A stretch of 64,000 nt of DNA from Perkinsus chesapeaki (GCA_013115145.1 JAAPAO010000078.1:24306-88305); one strand, 5' to 3'. Positions 43,938 through 55,800 are shown, numbered from the stretch's first letter. Notes: generated by a model from the letters alone, not told the origin. Program-made: numbers and translations.

Positions 43938-44284
43938 TCAAACCACATCCTCATAGAAGCTCACAGGCACACCGACACGCAGGCACAGGGGGAGAGTATG
44001 CTCAGATTCACGCCACACCATATCGACTGGTTGATTGAAGACAACATGCCACATGGCTTCAATGTCACCGCTCAGGTCACCTGACGGTCGGGATAACGCT
44101 CTCCGGGCCGAACTCGAGGCCTACCTCTATTGAGTTCGGTGTCGGTGCGTAGGCGCTCCCAAAACTGTCTGGGATGGACGTGGGCAAAGTCTCGTCGAAC
44201 TATGTATTGACCGGCCTCGTAAAAGCTTAGAGTGTCCTCCCAATCCTTGGGGAACTCTGAACCTGATCCAGGAACGAGCTTCAC
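43938..44284 (-). CDS. Small protein of unknown function (two visible exons)
   Basis: Exon one MKLVPGSGSEFPKDWEDTLS...FWERLRTDTELNR is joined across a 44-nt intron (44081-44124, GTAGGCCTCG...CCGTCAG) to GDLSGDIEAMWHVVFNQPVD...VSFYEDVV*. The joined frame is clean and ends 65 bp before the start of tfb4. About 100 aa in this model; the 5' end may lie further upstream. Family not recognised. Confidence 0.5.
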
Positions 44285-44639
44285 ACCGTGAACGCCTCTG
44301 GTCGAGATTTCTTCTATTATGCCTCCTCCGCATCACCAGTAATATATTCCTTATCTAACCTTAGGCTCATTGCAGGCACTATACCACCCCGAATAACAAT
44401 CGCCAGGAGCCGCGATGGCCTCTATGAACATAACAGTTACCCCAAATTCTCCTCCATGCCCAACGGAACGGCTCCAGCCTAATCCGCTTCGGTCGGAATA
44501 TGAACTGCTGCGACAGGGGCTGAATCACAGGCTTGTGATCAGCGGCAGCTTGCTGGCAGGAGGAGGAGTATTCTTACATAAACGCCAAGGGACTCAACGG
44601 CAAAGTCACTTCCTCTACTGATGAGCTTAAGTGCTCGTG

Positions 44640-45220
44640 ATAAAGCTATGAAGTCGTCACCTGAAGAAATCATTATACCATATTTCCGTCAGATGATGCT
44701 GCTGCTGCCTTGATGCTCATCTGAATCTGGATGCATAAATAGTAGCCAGTCGGACAGGGCATAATAGTACCTATACCAAATATGACCCAGAATGAAAGAA
44801 TACTTTTCGCGTATCAGTGGTCACCTGGTAACTCTTAACCAGGATACTGGTAACCGAAATTAATCGATAACCCCGAAGCATCGTGGGCACCACCGTTACC
44901 ACGTTGCTTCCACAGTCACCTTTAAGGCCCCCTTTCGGAAAGCTCCAGACGAACTACTCAAGAAGCGCGGTTTTATCCTGGTAGGCGGACGCATAGGAGG
45001 CAAGGGACCCTGGTGCAGACGTGGTAAGATTTTGAATTTGGAAATGACAAGCTGGACACAGGAGCCGAGCATGCTCGCTGATAGTTAGGGAATCCGCTCC
45101 TAGGCGACGTAGACATGGTAGTAGTGTGTGGAGCTACTTAGCTATATGATGGAAGTAGGCTGATTGCTCCTCCCTACTAGGACCGCCTGTGAAGTACTTC
45201 TCAATATGAACTGACCTGAC
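44640..45220. other. Stretch with no supported gene
   Basis: Plus-strand ATTATACCATATTTCCGTCAG at 44676-44696 belongs to the ATACC repeat family and looks like a 3' splice site of an unresolved plus-strand gene; a weak frame at 44415-44621 (hydrophobic LVISGSLLAGGGVFL) could be its upstream exon. Confidence 0.3.
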
Positions 45221-45870
45221 TTAAGTACTGCAACAACAACACTCTCCCACCACCGCCACTGACCGGAAGTCCAAGCCTGCCAGCAGCTTCAGTATGTGAT
45301 CCATGGCATCCTTGTCGCAATGTGGTTGCTGTACCAGATAGATATGGACATTAACAAACCCCCAATAAGGCATCAGTGCTGGGGACCTACATAAGGGATT
45401 GGGGATGGAGGTCAAGTGGGAGCAGCTGGGGACCTGAGCCACTTCATCGGTTGTGTCATATTCCTCCAATCAACGCTCTGGCAGTAATTAAGGATCATAT
45501 CACCCGACAGGTCCCGGGTTCGAACCGACCGACTTTCAATTTCTAATAGTCGCTGCACTAAGGGACATGATATCCTCTTCCCCACAAACCGACGGTGACC
45601 TCTACGCCGGCCGCCACTGGCCAGGTATCGATGTCTCCGCTCGTGATGGCGCTGGGGTCTCCAAGGAACTCGAGAGATGTGCTCAAGTAATGTGCAGTCA
45701 TTTTCGCGTATTGCTCTTGGTCGAGGGGCGCTGTCTGTTCGAGCTTCAAGAGAACTGCCTAATATCGTGGCGCGCGGGAAAATCCAAAGGGTGTTCAGGC
45801 TACTTGAAGGATGGCAACGGTGCAGTTACGTTTAATGTTCCAGCTTTCGTAGACGGTAGTTAACATGGTG
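45221..45870 (-). CDS. Unidentified spliced gene
   Basis: Minus-strand exons: LKLEQTAPLDQEQYAKMTAH...DIDTWPVAAGVEVTVGLWGR (45757-45590), then, beyond a tRNA-like intron (45490-45575), SPALMPYWGFVNVHIYLVQQ...ILKLLAGLDFRSVAVVGE. The first exon is preceded by the 45-nt GCG-TIR intron 45759-45803. Family not recognised; the 5' exon is unclear. Confidence 0.4.
45490..45575 (-). mobile_element. tRNA-like element in an intron
   Basis: Minus strand: TATCATGTCCCTTAGTGCAG...GAAAGTCGGTCGGTTCGAACCCGGGACC. B-box clear; the 5' part is only roughly tRNA-like. Confidence 0.5.
45759..45803 (-). repeat. 45-nt intron with inverted GCG-TIR arm
   Basis: Minus strand GTAGCCTG...CCCGCGCGCCACGATATTAG; the arm supplies the 3' splice site. 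Confidence 0.65.
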
Positions 45871-45942
45871 GTGTATCTTAGGTTGAAGTAGGAAAGATAC
45901 AAAATAGGTTAGATTAGGTGCGCATTCGAAATCACTGGCTTA

Positions 45943-46216
45943 CTACTCGGCCTCCATCTCGCCAGTGCGATAATAGTAATGAGCATGATCTCTGACTTCC
46001 TCTAGAAAACCGCCGTCCAGACAAAACTCAGTCGGAGGCCCCGATTGCACCTTTCCTAAATAAGACACTAGAGCCGTAACAGAAGCAGCCTCGTAGCCAA
46101 AGCTTGCCTTCGATGGCCGAGACGATATCTCTGACACCAACCGCCATGGCGAAAGCAGCAGTGATGAGAAGGAGGGATAGAGTGGCAAGGAGAGGACGGC
46201 TATGATGAGGGTACAT
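45943..46216 (-). CDS. Small membrane or secreted protein, unknown
   Basis: MYPHHSRPLLATLSLLLITA begins a hydrophobic leader continuing AFAMAVGVRDIVSAIEG. The alternative frame EVRDHAHYYYRTGEMEAE* overlaps its 3' part, so a short intron or a different frame is possible. Not recognised. Confidence 0.3.
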
Positions 46217-46410
46217 TGATATGAATTACAGAACAATAAACAACATTAACGTGTGAAATACGATTGGTGCTATTAGGTGGAAGATTCCTTGCGCACTATA
46301 AAGAATGATGATCGTACCATACGAGAATCAAAGGTGTGTTAACTCAAGGTCGGTTAGGTTGTAAAAGATACCAGCAATTTTATAAAACAAGTTAAACTTG
46401 ACAACAGCCA

Positions 46411-46960
46411 TCAATCGCTGTTCGCTTTTTGTCGACGCAAGAAGTCGTCAATAACATCTCGGCAATTACGAGCATCTTCCGGCCGGTGCCGAGCGCCGAT
46501 CGGAGCATCCTGATCGCGAAGCTCTCGGAAGGCTTGCAAGAAGTCCGCTCTCGGAAGATTCCTCGCTCCAAGATCTCTCTTGTATCTAAGGGAACGAAAG
46601 GTTCCGACAGACGGATTCATACGGTCTACTCGATGTCCATGCCAAGATCCCACATTTTGGCCAGACCCTCGGTTGCCAGATACGCTCCGAGAGCCGCCAT
46701 CTGAACAGTGCCGGAGCCGGGGTGATCAGGGCTGAAAAAACCAGTGAGAGAGGTGTAACTGAGAAGGAGACCAATCACACAGTTACTGCCGACGTCATGT
46801 CTCACCATGCTCCCACCAGACAGCCCAGCTCCCCGGCAATAAGCTCATTGGTATCGAGGGAACGAAGTTCGATAGAATGCAATGTGACCTTAGGATCTTG
46901 AGATGACTGGGCATCTGATGAGGATGACGATGCCGTGGACTTGTCCATATCAGAGCCCAT
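46411..46960 (-). CDS. Unidentified spliced gene
   Basis: MGSDMDKSTASSSSSDAQSS from 46960 leads into LHSIELRSLDTNELIAGELG, then after an intron PDHPGSGTVQMAALGAYLAT-EGLAKMWDLGMDIE. A final exon may read RDLGARNLPRADFLQAFREL...QKANSD*. Family not recognised. Confidence 0.4.
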
Positions 46961-47399
46961 CCGTGGCCGCTGCTGTGAGCGCTCAGTCAGGCTCCGCCTC
47001 AGATGGATCGCCTCTGACCAAGCCAGTCCATGAACACCTAGTCCTTAGCAGCTTACTCAAGGAGCTCACAATAGGAGGGTAAAGCCAGGCGACACCGTGT
47101 TGTTTCTGGCAATGCTGCACGACACCATCAAAGTCAGTGTCAATAGTCAAAATATACCTGATGGTGATGGTGACCGCGCGCCACAAAATACTCGAGGAAC
47201 AACTGTTGCATCGTCGCTCAGGTGTTCCAAGTAGAGTCCAGTTAGAACTTTATACTCCCACGCAGAAAAATCATTTCTAGAGTTCGCGAACGCTTGCCCC
47301 ACTTGCGGACTCGATAGAGCACAAAGGCGGAATCAAACCGAAGTCGTCGACTAGCTTAAAAAACGACACTCACTTGGAAGCCTTCTTTCGAACTTTTTT

Positions 47400-48469
47400 A
47401 TGGACTCGAAGATCTCGGGTGATATCGGGGATAATACAACGCTTACGATGCAGCTTGGGGAGGAGGATATAAAGGGCCGAGTCCATGATGTCACCGTCCT
47501 CATCGGCACCACCGATGTCGGAACAGATTGGAAGGAAACCCTGAAGAGGTTGAACCTTGCATTTGACGCGGGAAAAGATTCCTCTGAGGGATTGATGAGA
47601 GACATTAGAGCTGAGGCGCTGAACACTGTGGATGTTGGTAGTTAAGGTATATAAATGAAATAATACTTAATAATAGCAACTGAGCAGAGCCCACCATCCC
47701 GCCCATTTACTTAACGTAGTTGAGAGTATAAGGAGACCGAACCTACGGCATAAAGGATCTACCCCAACGGCAATACAAACACATAAGTCAGCTTTTGGGC
47801 CATAGAAGTTCGAGAATTCTGTATTAGCCCAGGTTAATATGCAAAGAAGAAGCCTCCAATAAAAGTTACCTGATAAAATAGATCTGACAGGAAATCGGGA
47901 CGGAAACAGAGTGACCAACAAAACTCGCACATATTCTTCTCAATGATAGCATCTGCCCGGGCCTGAAGTGGTATTTAAAATGACTGTGGACCCGTTACTG
48001 AACCATTACAGCAAGGTCCATACCCGGCATCAATAGCAATCTTGCGCGTGTTGAAGCTTCTGGCATCAACACGAAATTCTGATAGAAAAACCGTTTCCGC
48101 CAACGAGCCACGTTGTTACCTTCATCTGCGTTGCAATCATGAATATTAGCTGGTCAGTCGGTATCCGACAGAACGGCGAAGTCGGTGGGCTGATAGACCA
48201 GAGTTCGTTGTTGACCATAACAATGCCACTTACCATGCCGCAAACTCGTCATTCTCAGAAGATCCCTTCCGTTGACGATCGGTCTTCGGCATTTCTGGGA
48301 CAAACTTAAACCAATCGGAGTAGCAGTTGAAATTCAACACTCAACCTTTTCCGAAACGATCAACTATACAGTAACTCGAGGACCACAGGCGCGAGCGTTG
48401 CTACCCGTGGGCTACTGGAGGGAGGAGGAGGAGGGGACAATGATACGTTTTATGTCAGTACAAGATTAG
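47400..48469 (+). CDS. Unresolved plus-strand gene, convergent with the carrier
   Basis: Candidate exons MDSKISGDIGDNTTLTMQLG...TDWKETLKRLNLAFDAGK (47400-47640) and LRHFWDKLKPIGVAVEIQHS...FMSVQD* (48272-48469), whose stop lies only ~24 bp from the carrier stop on the other strand. The region between contains GAAATTCTGATAGAAAAACCG (48073), a TIR-B arm. Whether this is one gene is unknown. Confidence 0.3.
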
Positions 48470-48492
48470 CAAGAGCTAATTGGCAGCAGTAG

Positions 48493-51007
48493 CTAACTTC
48501 GAATGGGCGAAGAGGAGAAGTATGCAACACCATGTCGACAAAAGGCATATATTTGTGAGCCAAAGGCCATGCCAAGGCCGACACGAACGGAGCCCCAACC
48601 AATACGTAAAGTGGATAATAAGGATCTGAATAAGGACGAGTTAGGAAAATGGAATACATGAATCGCTTCGCTCCGCTAACGGGGAGAATGAATGTTAGTA
48701 TAGAAAAGAGAACAGGATTATTGAACTTTAGTTTGATAATAGGAGTTCATGGCTCGACGGCCGAGACCGTAAATCTGGGAGCTCATGGCCCAACCAAGAC
48801 CGAGTCTTAGAGAGCCCCAACCAAATCGACACGTTATCATTAAGGATCTGAGGAGAAGGAAGTAGTCAGATCATTTCATGGTGTTAGAGAAAAATGCGGT
48901 ATGAGATATTATGAGTTTACGTCCGGCTTCTACGTTGAAAGTAGTAAGATACAACCATCGATATTTAAGAAGTTAGACAAAGATACGGTAGGGGACAAGT
49001 GAGCCGCACAGTAGGGTGTTACCATACATTGTTGAGGTCTTAATGGGAAATACGGTATGGAAGATTAAGCAATATAAACGTCGAAGAGTGATATGAGACA
49101 GACCCAACTGAATACTGAAGTACAGTCGCCGAGAAGTGTACAACTGTAGGCGAAATCCAGTAATCCGTAATGGTTGATAGTTAAGGTGTTGGTGAAGAAT
49201 ACGGTATGAGTAGCCCCCCCTGCCCAATAGTACCCTAATCGCTTGCAAAGCTCCTTAGATGACGCTATAAAGCCATCCCCCAGTGGGCGTGCATTAGCAC
49301 CCATCAAACCTTCGGACTCGAACAATATACGAAGCCATTGGTGAGTGTGACGGGATACCTCCGGCTGATAATAGGAGCTGCTGTGATTTAACCCATCACC
49401 GAGATTGCTTACATTGGAGTATTCTTGCAATCTAACCCAGTTAAATGGGGAGCTCAAAGCTGTAGCCACAATGGCACTGACCATATTACCGAGGAATCCA
49501 CCGGCTTGGGGATCGTTCGAATGAACGTGCCTTATAGAAAATCAACAACATATAAGAAGATAATAATAATATATCAATAAAAGGATATAACAATCAACAT
49601 AGAATAGGTAGTTATGATAATCGGGAAATATATATAACAATATGGTACTTTCGACTACTCCTTTGTAAAGTCCTGTCCTGCTGCCAGAATCTGCTAGAGT
49701 TTGCCTGTATGAGGCTTATATCAAATCATAACTGTATAAGATGTAACCTAGAGGACCTGACCTCTTGCGGTTTCAAACGTCCCAATTTGAGTCAATTTTT
49801 ACCGAGTTCCTGTTCCAACGAGAATGCAGTGTAATTATCCGTATTTTATTGGGCGTATATCCTGTGCCAGTGCACCCTCCCCTTTACCTCATTGAAGCAT
49901 AAGTGAGACAAAACGTGACGTCTCTATAAATCGTAGGCACACAACCACGGAAGAAGCCTTTGAGGCCCTGAGTCTGACGGATATCTGATCCACGATCATA
50001 GAAAGGAGCGGTATGAAATCCCATACTACCTCTAAAAACCTTTAATGAAGTTGCTGGGTTGGAGTACTGTTGAGGAGCGGTTCGCCATATCGAGAACTTT
50101 ACAGCGTTAAACGGCGTAGTGAAGATTCCGTTGGCGAGCCCCGCGAGAGTCCCGGCCAGCCACGCACCACCAGCCTTTTCGACCAGAGGGGATGATAAAA
50201 ACTGACAGGGAAAAGGATATGGAATTTCTGATAGAAAAATAGTAAATTTATTCAAAGCAGGCATTTCACTGTTTTTGTATCAGAAATTACCCACCCAGTC
50301 CCCCGTAGGATTATTACCAATTCCTCCATAGGAAAGTAAAGCCCAAAGCTAACAGCTTTTTGAAGCACTGCTGGCCCAACTCCCTCAAAATATTGACTTG
50401 GTCGCTGTGGCCAATTACGTCGGTCCAAAAAGCGTCGATGGTAGCCCGACGTATCATGACTGTGCTTTACTGTGAGATATAGTGCACGATCTGAAGAGGA
50501 GGATTGAGGTGTATACCAAGGGGAAAGTAAGACGATGAAAGACGCAAGTTATGGATAAATGCCACTTGTTCCCATAAGGCCCAATCCAAACTAGTGATCT
50601 ATTTACTATCAAAATTTTAGCCACATTTTGGCACATGGAAGCCTTTAGACTGTCGAGCAATACCTTCACCTCAACAATGCGGTGAGAAGAATTGGCAAAG
50701 GGAAAATCGTGGTGAATGTTACAATGCTAAAATAACCTTAAATATAAGCTTCCCATAGATCACCCTATTAAATAAACTGCTACCAATAAAGTAACGAGCT
50801 TGTGTTATATCCAGCATTATTATTAGTAGTACCATATGGATTGAACAGTAATGACTGCATTAACCCAGCATTCAGTCCACAGAGCATGAGTCCAATAGGG
50901 TGCTTGCTCTCTCCTGTCTTCGAATATGTATAGTCCTTAGCATACTTCAATAGTGTCCGGTAGACAGAGGAGGAGGAGCTCTCCGAGGTGGTGGTATCCT
51001 GTGACAT
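48493..51007 (-). CDS. Mitochondrial carrier (SLC25 family) with two alternative last exons
   Basis: Inner-membrane metabolite carrier; substrate not determined. Exons: MSQDTTTSESSSSSVYRTLL...GLNAGLMQSLLFNPY (repeat 1), SQYFEGVGPAVLQKAVSFGF-YFPMEEL, then AGTLAGLANGIFTTPFNAVK...QGLKGFFRGCVPTIYRDVTF (repeat 2), GGFLGNMVSAIVATALSSPF-NWVRL...LFESEGLMGANARPLGDGF (repeat 3). The three P-x-(D/N)-xx-(K/R)-type signatures are degenerate (NPYGTT, TPFNAVK, SPFNWVR). For the sixth helix there are two homologous candidate exons, 48718-48847 (GWGSLRLGLGWAMSSQIYG) and 48493-48625 (GWGSVRVGLGMAFGSQIYA), each with its own acceptor (CAG|ATCCTTA) in the same phase and its own stop. Intron 50202-50317 holds an intact TIR-B element. 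Confidence 0.8.
50223..50288. mobile_element. Two-armed TIR-B element (66 bp) inside a carrier intron
   Basis: Left arm AATTTCTGATAGAAAAATAG (50223 on) and right arm (50264-50288), whose reverse complement begins AATTTCTGATACAAAAACAG, are inverted repeats of ~24 bp with three mismatches. Single arms occur in introns 24749-24794 and 55638-55678 and near 23898, 27356 and 48073. Confidence 0.8.
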
Positions 51008-51082
51008 TAAATGGAGTCAATCTTTATCAGATTGTAGGGTAAGACTAACGCAAGACCACCAAAGGAAACATATCAGAAACGG

Positions 51083-52587
51083 TCATGCACTCTTTTTCCA
51101 ATATCGTCGGTCCATGGCATCTATCAAAGCTGCCCTCAGTTCCGGTAAACCATGGCCGTCTTGAGCGCTCACACAATGAACATAAGGCCAGAAGGATAGC
51201 TAAAGAGGGGGAAGTTGCGAACAAAGTTGAGGGAAAATCGGTATGACCCCGCCATCAATAGGGAATCCTCGCTTCCCTATACTGTGGAATAACAGTGTTG
51301 ACCTTAGTCTTCCAAGGAAAGCTTCAGAGTTTTTCAAAGTGTCAGATATCTCAACGACAAGACTTTAGAGCTTAGAAGCAGGAGAATGGCGCGCTCCTCT
51401 CCACCATGGCACGGTGTTCCTTGGTCCTTGCTAAGATACGACGGAAGCATTGCTGGTAAACATGTTCCTGCTCCACAAGGAAGCGTGAGATGGTTTCCTT
51501 AAGCTGTCCGGCCTTCTAAAGTGCCTCTACGACCCCTTGCTCCCCACTGTCGTCCCGTCTACTACGTTGAACTCTTTTTGCCAATATTCAATCCTAGATA
51601 ATATAGATGCGACCTCCTCATGCAGCGCAGTAGGCTTAACTCTATCAACCTTCGTAAGAACTACCATCAACCTAAAAAGTATCTTTTGAATGCCTTGTAT
51701 GCCCCTATGTTACCTCGGCGGTGGCGGGCCTTCATCTAGGATATTCCTATTCTCCATTGACCGCACTATAAGTTTCCAAAGATACTCGTCGGTCGATTTA
51801 ACCCCTTCTATTACATCTACTAAAGATACCTGAGGTCGAAGGATACTATTAAATATCAATTTAAACAAAAGTATGATCATTACCACTAGCCGCAGGTTGT
51901 CAGCTCGCTCCATATATTCCCCTACTAGAGCACGCCATTCAGCCTTCTGTTCAGAATCTATGCCCTTAGCAAAACCCAACCTAAATAGTATCTTTCCATT
52001 TTAACCTCATTTGTATCTTTCTACCCTGGTAAGTCTACTATCCGTAATGGTTTCCCCTTGCCCTCTTTAAGGTGTTCATCTCGGCCCACCTCGAATGTGA
52101 ATAGCTGTCTAGTTCGGCCAGGTGTCTTGGAAGCTCTGGCGACCTACGGGGAAGCCAAGCCAAATGATTTCATAGACTTTCTGGGGAAGGCGAATATGAA
52201 TCGCCAAAGCGCATCCGGTACTATTTTTGGGACAGACGACGCGCCCTGAGTAAATTTACTCACCTGCCGTCCAAAAAGTAGACCGTTAACTAAACTAGAT
52301 TTACCAGCATTGGATCGTCCACAAAAGGCGACCTATAAAATATCTTTAAAGATACTTTTGAGGTCAACTACCGATGGTATCCCATGACCTTGCTGGAGCC
52401 TGTGCAAGCTTTGCCTCACTAAAACTGGATGAGCTGCAATGCTCCTCCAAAAGAACTCATCAGCCCCTTCGACATACCGCAGAAAAGGTGCATCATTCGG
52501 TGGCGGCGCTGTTGGATGGAAATCTTTATAGTGCGCACTAGCGTATCTTATTACCAAGGTTAACCTCATTCCAAAAGATACCTGCAT
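51083..52587 (-). CDS. EngB/YihA-type ribosome-biogenesis GTPase (probably organellar)
   Basis: Circularly simple TRAFAC GTPase acting on ribosome assembly. Spliced exons: VAFCGRSNAGKSSLVNGLLF (G1 P-loop GRSNAGKSS), RASKTPGRTRQLFTFEVG (G2, TPGRT), RIVDLPG (G3), GFAKGIDSEQKAEWRALVGE-YMERADNLR (family GYGYAKV...W..L...YL..R..L), VVLTKVDRV (G4, T-K-x-D), and the C-terminal CVSAQDGHGLPELRAALIDA-MDRRYWKKSA*. There is an unusual charged insertion before the last block (LKETISRFLVEQEHVYQQCF). The N-terminus (from 52587) is long and could include a targeting sequence; its start is uncertain. The 39-nt intron 52333-52371 belongs to the AAAGATATTTT repeat family. Divergent from GlnRS. Confidence 0.8.
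52333..52371 (-). repeat. 39-nt intron of the CTCAAAAGTATCTTT family
   Basis: Minus strand GTAGTTGACC-TCAAAAGTATCTTT-AAAGATATTTTATAG joins GIPS to VAFCGRSN. The core is self-complementary; related copies: 52805, 53215, 56513. Confidence 0.7.
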
Positions 52588-52890
52588 TTATTGGTACGAA
52601 TGGTCTGGCCAGAAAGCTCGGAGGAGAAGGTCGAGCTATCTGCCGGCCTATTGAAGATGCTGCTCGAGATCGCGGCATCACTGCAGTGGCGTAGTAAAAT
52701 CTTGCTCATCTTGCCAGACCTTGCATTATCTCAACGCCCCGGTGCCGTCAGCTGTTAGATAAACCTCTGCGGGCTCCTGTATCTGAGGAGCAGAATATCA
52801 AAGCCAAAGATATTTTTGAGGTTAAGTTACGCGCCCTTGTCAGTTTTGAAGACTCCTATCATTCGCCGTTTCCGGTCTCTTTCCCAGCTT
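52588..52890. other. Divergent promoter region between EngB and GlnRS
   Basis: A frame from 52600 (MVWPESSEEKVELSAGLLKM) is open for ~50 codons but does not join GlnRS in any way I can support. CAAAGATATTTTTGAGGTTAAG at 52804 is a copy of the intron repeat seen at 56513. Confidence 0.4.
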
Positions 52891-55800
52891 ATGTCCACCG
52901 CCGAATCAACCGGTAAAAATTTCATCCAGACGGCCATTGACCAGGATTTGGCCCCTGGGGGCAGGTAACCATGCAAATAGATTACACCGAAAATCTTGTG
53001 AAAATTCCGGGAAAATTCCGGTAAATTTTAGGGGTCTCTGAAAATTTTGGCCAACTTTGATGAAGGTTGTTGATATCTTAGGTGCTATGGAAAGAAGATC
53101 GTTACTCGATTTCCGCCTGAACCCAATGGATATCTGCACATCGGCCACGCTAAAAGCATATGCCTCAACTTTGGCCTGGCCAAGCAATACGGTGGAACCT
53201 GCCATTTGAGGTAGGAGTATCTTTAGGTGGAGTTAAGTGCACGCATGAGGTAGGTTCGATGATACTAATCCGAGTGCTGAGAGCGATGAGTATGTGAGGA
53301 GTATCCAGGAGGATGTTAAATGGCTCGGGTATGCTCTTGCCGGGGATAGAACCTTCGCGGATTCATGCATATTAGGTTTGACTGGGGCGACAATTTGTTC
53401 TTCGCATCGAGCTATTTCGACCAGCTGTAAGCTCTTCACTATTTCCAACCTTAAATGCTTCTATCAGTTACGAGTGGGCGGAATATCTTATCAATAAGGG
53501 TGAAGCTTATGTCGACCTGCAAACCCCCGAACAGATCCGTATCAACCGCGGAAATATCAACACCCCCGGCACTAACTCCCCCAATAGGGATCAAACCCCC
53601 GAGGAGAACCTAAGACTGTTTAGGGAGATGAGGGATGGCAAATTCAAGGAGGGCGAAGCCTTGCTTCGAGCTAAGATAGACATGGCCTCTCCTAATATGA
53701 ATATGAGGGACCCACCGATGTACAGGATACTCCACAAGGAGCATCATCGCACTGGCAACAAGTGGTGCATATATCCTTTGTATGACTTCGCCCATGGCCA
53801 GGAGGATGCTATCGAACATATAACTCATTCCATTTGCACTCTGGAGTTTGAGAATCATCGTGAGCTTTATGACTGGTAACAATCGGGCTGGCTTACCGGA
53901 CTTTTGGGGGAAACAAATTTTCGTAGAAATATTTCCCAGACAAGTAGAGGGGATTTTTCGTTAGCCTTGCACGGGATCCTGCACAGTGTTGGATGCACTA
54001 CTGTAGCCAAGGATCACTGGAATGTCTTAATCGGGTTTGGGGAAGTGTTCCTGCCAGGCAGGAATATAACTAAATAGTAAATATGCTCCTAACCAAGAGG
54101 ATGCATTCCTTCTCCTTTAAGGCCAAGCGTCTGATCTCTCTCCTGTATCATTATATCCTCTTTAGGTTCATCCATCATTTGCCTGTCCCATCGGAGCCTC
54201 ACCAGTATGAGTTTGCCAGGCTGCAGGTCACCAACACCATCATGAGCAAGAGGAAGCTGCTCAAGCTTGTCAACTCACGTAAAGGATATTTCACTGCACC
54301 ACGAAATTGATCTTTAGATTCTGTGAGGGGCTGGGATGACCCTCGAATGCCGACCATCTCGGGTATGCGTCGCCGGGGAGTGACTCCGAAGGCTTTGAGG
54401 ACATTCTGCCAGAAGGTTGGAGTGTCGACCAGTCTCAGCACCATCGATAGCGTACTGTTGGATGAATGCATCAGAGAGGATCTGGAGGTGAGGTATGTGA
54501 ATCAACCTATTTTGAATCTTTCTGTTAGGCTAACTCTAACCGTCGTATGTGTGTTGTTGATCCGGTTAAGATATATATCGAGACTATGTCAGATGATGAG
54601 GTAAGTTGTGCTGCTTCGCTCCGCTAATAAGCAAATATTTGTTACTTTTGTCAGCGTATTGAGGTTGAAGCTCCGAATCATCCGGGTATGCCGGAAGCTG
54701 GTAATATCCTGGGAACAATAACCGCTCTCCTTCTTCTGAAAGATAGAGTGATTACGCACTGTGAAGAATGCTCTTAAGCGTATCTTTGCGCACTGTGAAG
54801 AATGCTCTTAAGCGTATCTTTGCGCACTATGAATAATGCCCTTATGCGTATCTTTGCGCATTGTTTAAGAATGCCCTAATGTTTCTCTTTGCGCACTGTG
54901 AAGAATGCCCTAATGTGTCTCTTTGCGCACTGTGAAGAATGCCCTAATGTGTCTCTTTGCGCACTGTGAAGAATGCCCTTATGAGTATCTTTGCGCACTG
55001 TGAAGAATGCCCTAATGTGTCTCTTTGCGCATTATTAAGAATGCCCTTATGAGTATCTTTGCGCACAGTGAAGATTATTCATTGGTATCTTGTTATATTG
55101 TAGGTTCCCGTAAACTATACCTTCGCAACCATCTTGTTATCGAATCGAGTGATTTCCGTCTGAATCCTCCAGAAGGATTCAAGAGGCTTTCCCTCGGTGG
55201 CAAGGTACACCTGGGAATTCGTCACTGCGCCACGAAATTATCCATAGGTCAAACTGCGATATGGATATGTCATCAAAGCTGAGCGTGTTACCCCGGAGGG
55301 CGTTGTCGTTTGCAGTCATGATCCAGAGTCACTTCATGGAGAAGGAAGCCTTCCTAAGGATGTTAAGGGTGTTATCCATTGGGTAATTATACCGCATTTC
55401 CGTCTGATCGTATGGGTATAATAGGCTGTCGATGCTGATAATACTAACGAGGATGTAGTTAGAGGAACAGTCAACTGGTATGAAAACCTCCTCTTACCGG
55501 AATCCACTCCCACTGGTAGGATTTCGTGGCGCGCGGTCTTTTTATATGTGAAGTTTCAGATGAAGGCGCGACATCGGAGGAGGAGGCGTCTATGGTGCCC
55601 GGCGTTGAAGTTGAGCATCCGAAGGCGGATGAGGATGGTGAGGAATTACTTTTCGGTTTTTCTATCAGTTTTTCTCAGCTTGGTTATCCACGTTGAACCC
55701 CAACAGTCTTAGAGAGTACAAGGCGTACTTCGAGCCTGCTATGGCAGAGGCGAAGGTAGAGTGCTCACTGTGGGAGGTATATTCATTGATTGAACTTGGA

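Noticed and set aside
54754-55094. CRISPR array (regular 34-bp spacing)
   Set aside because: Units are adjacent and alike throughout with no unique spacers, and the array lies inside a eukaryotic intron.
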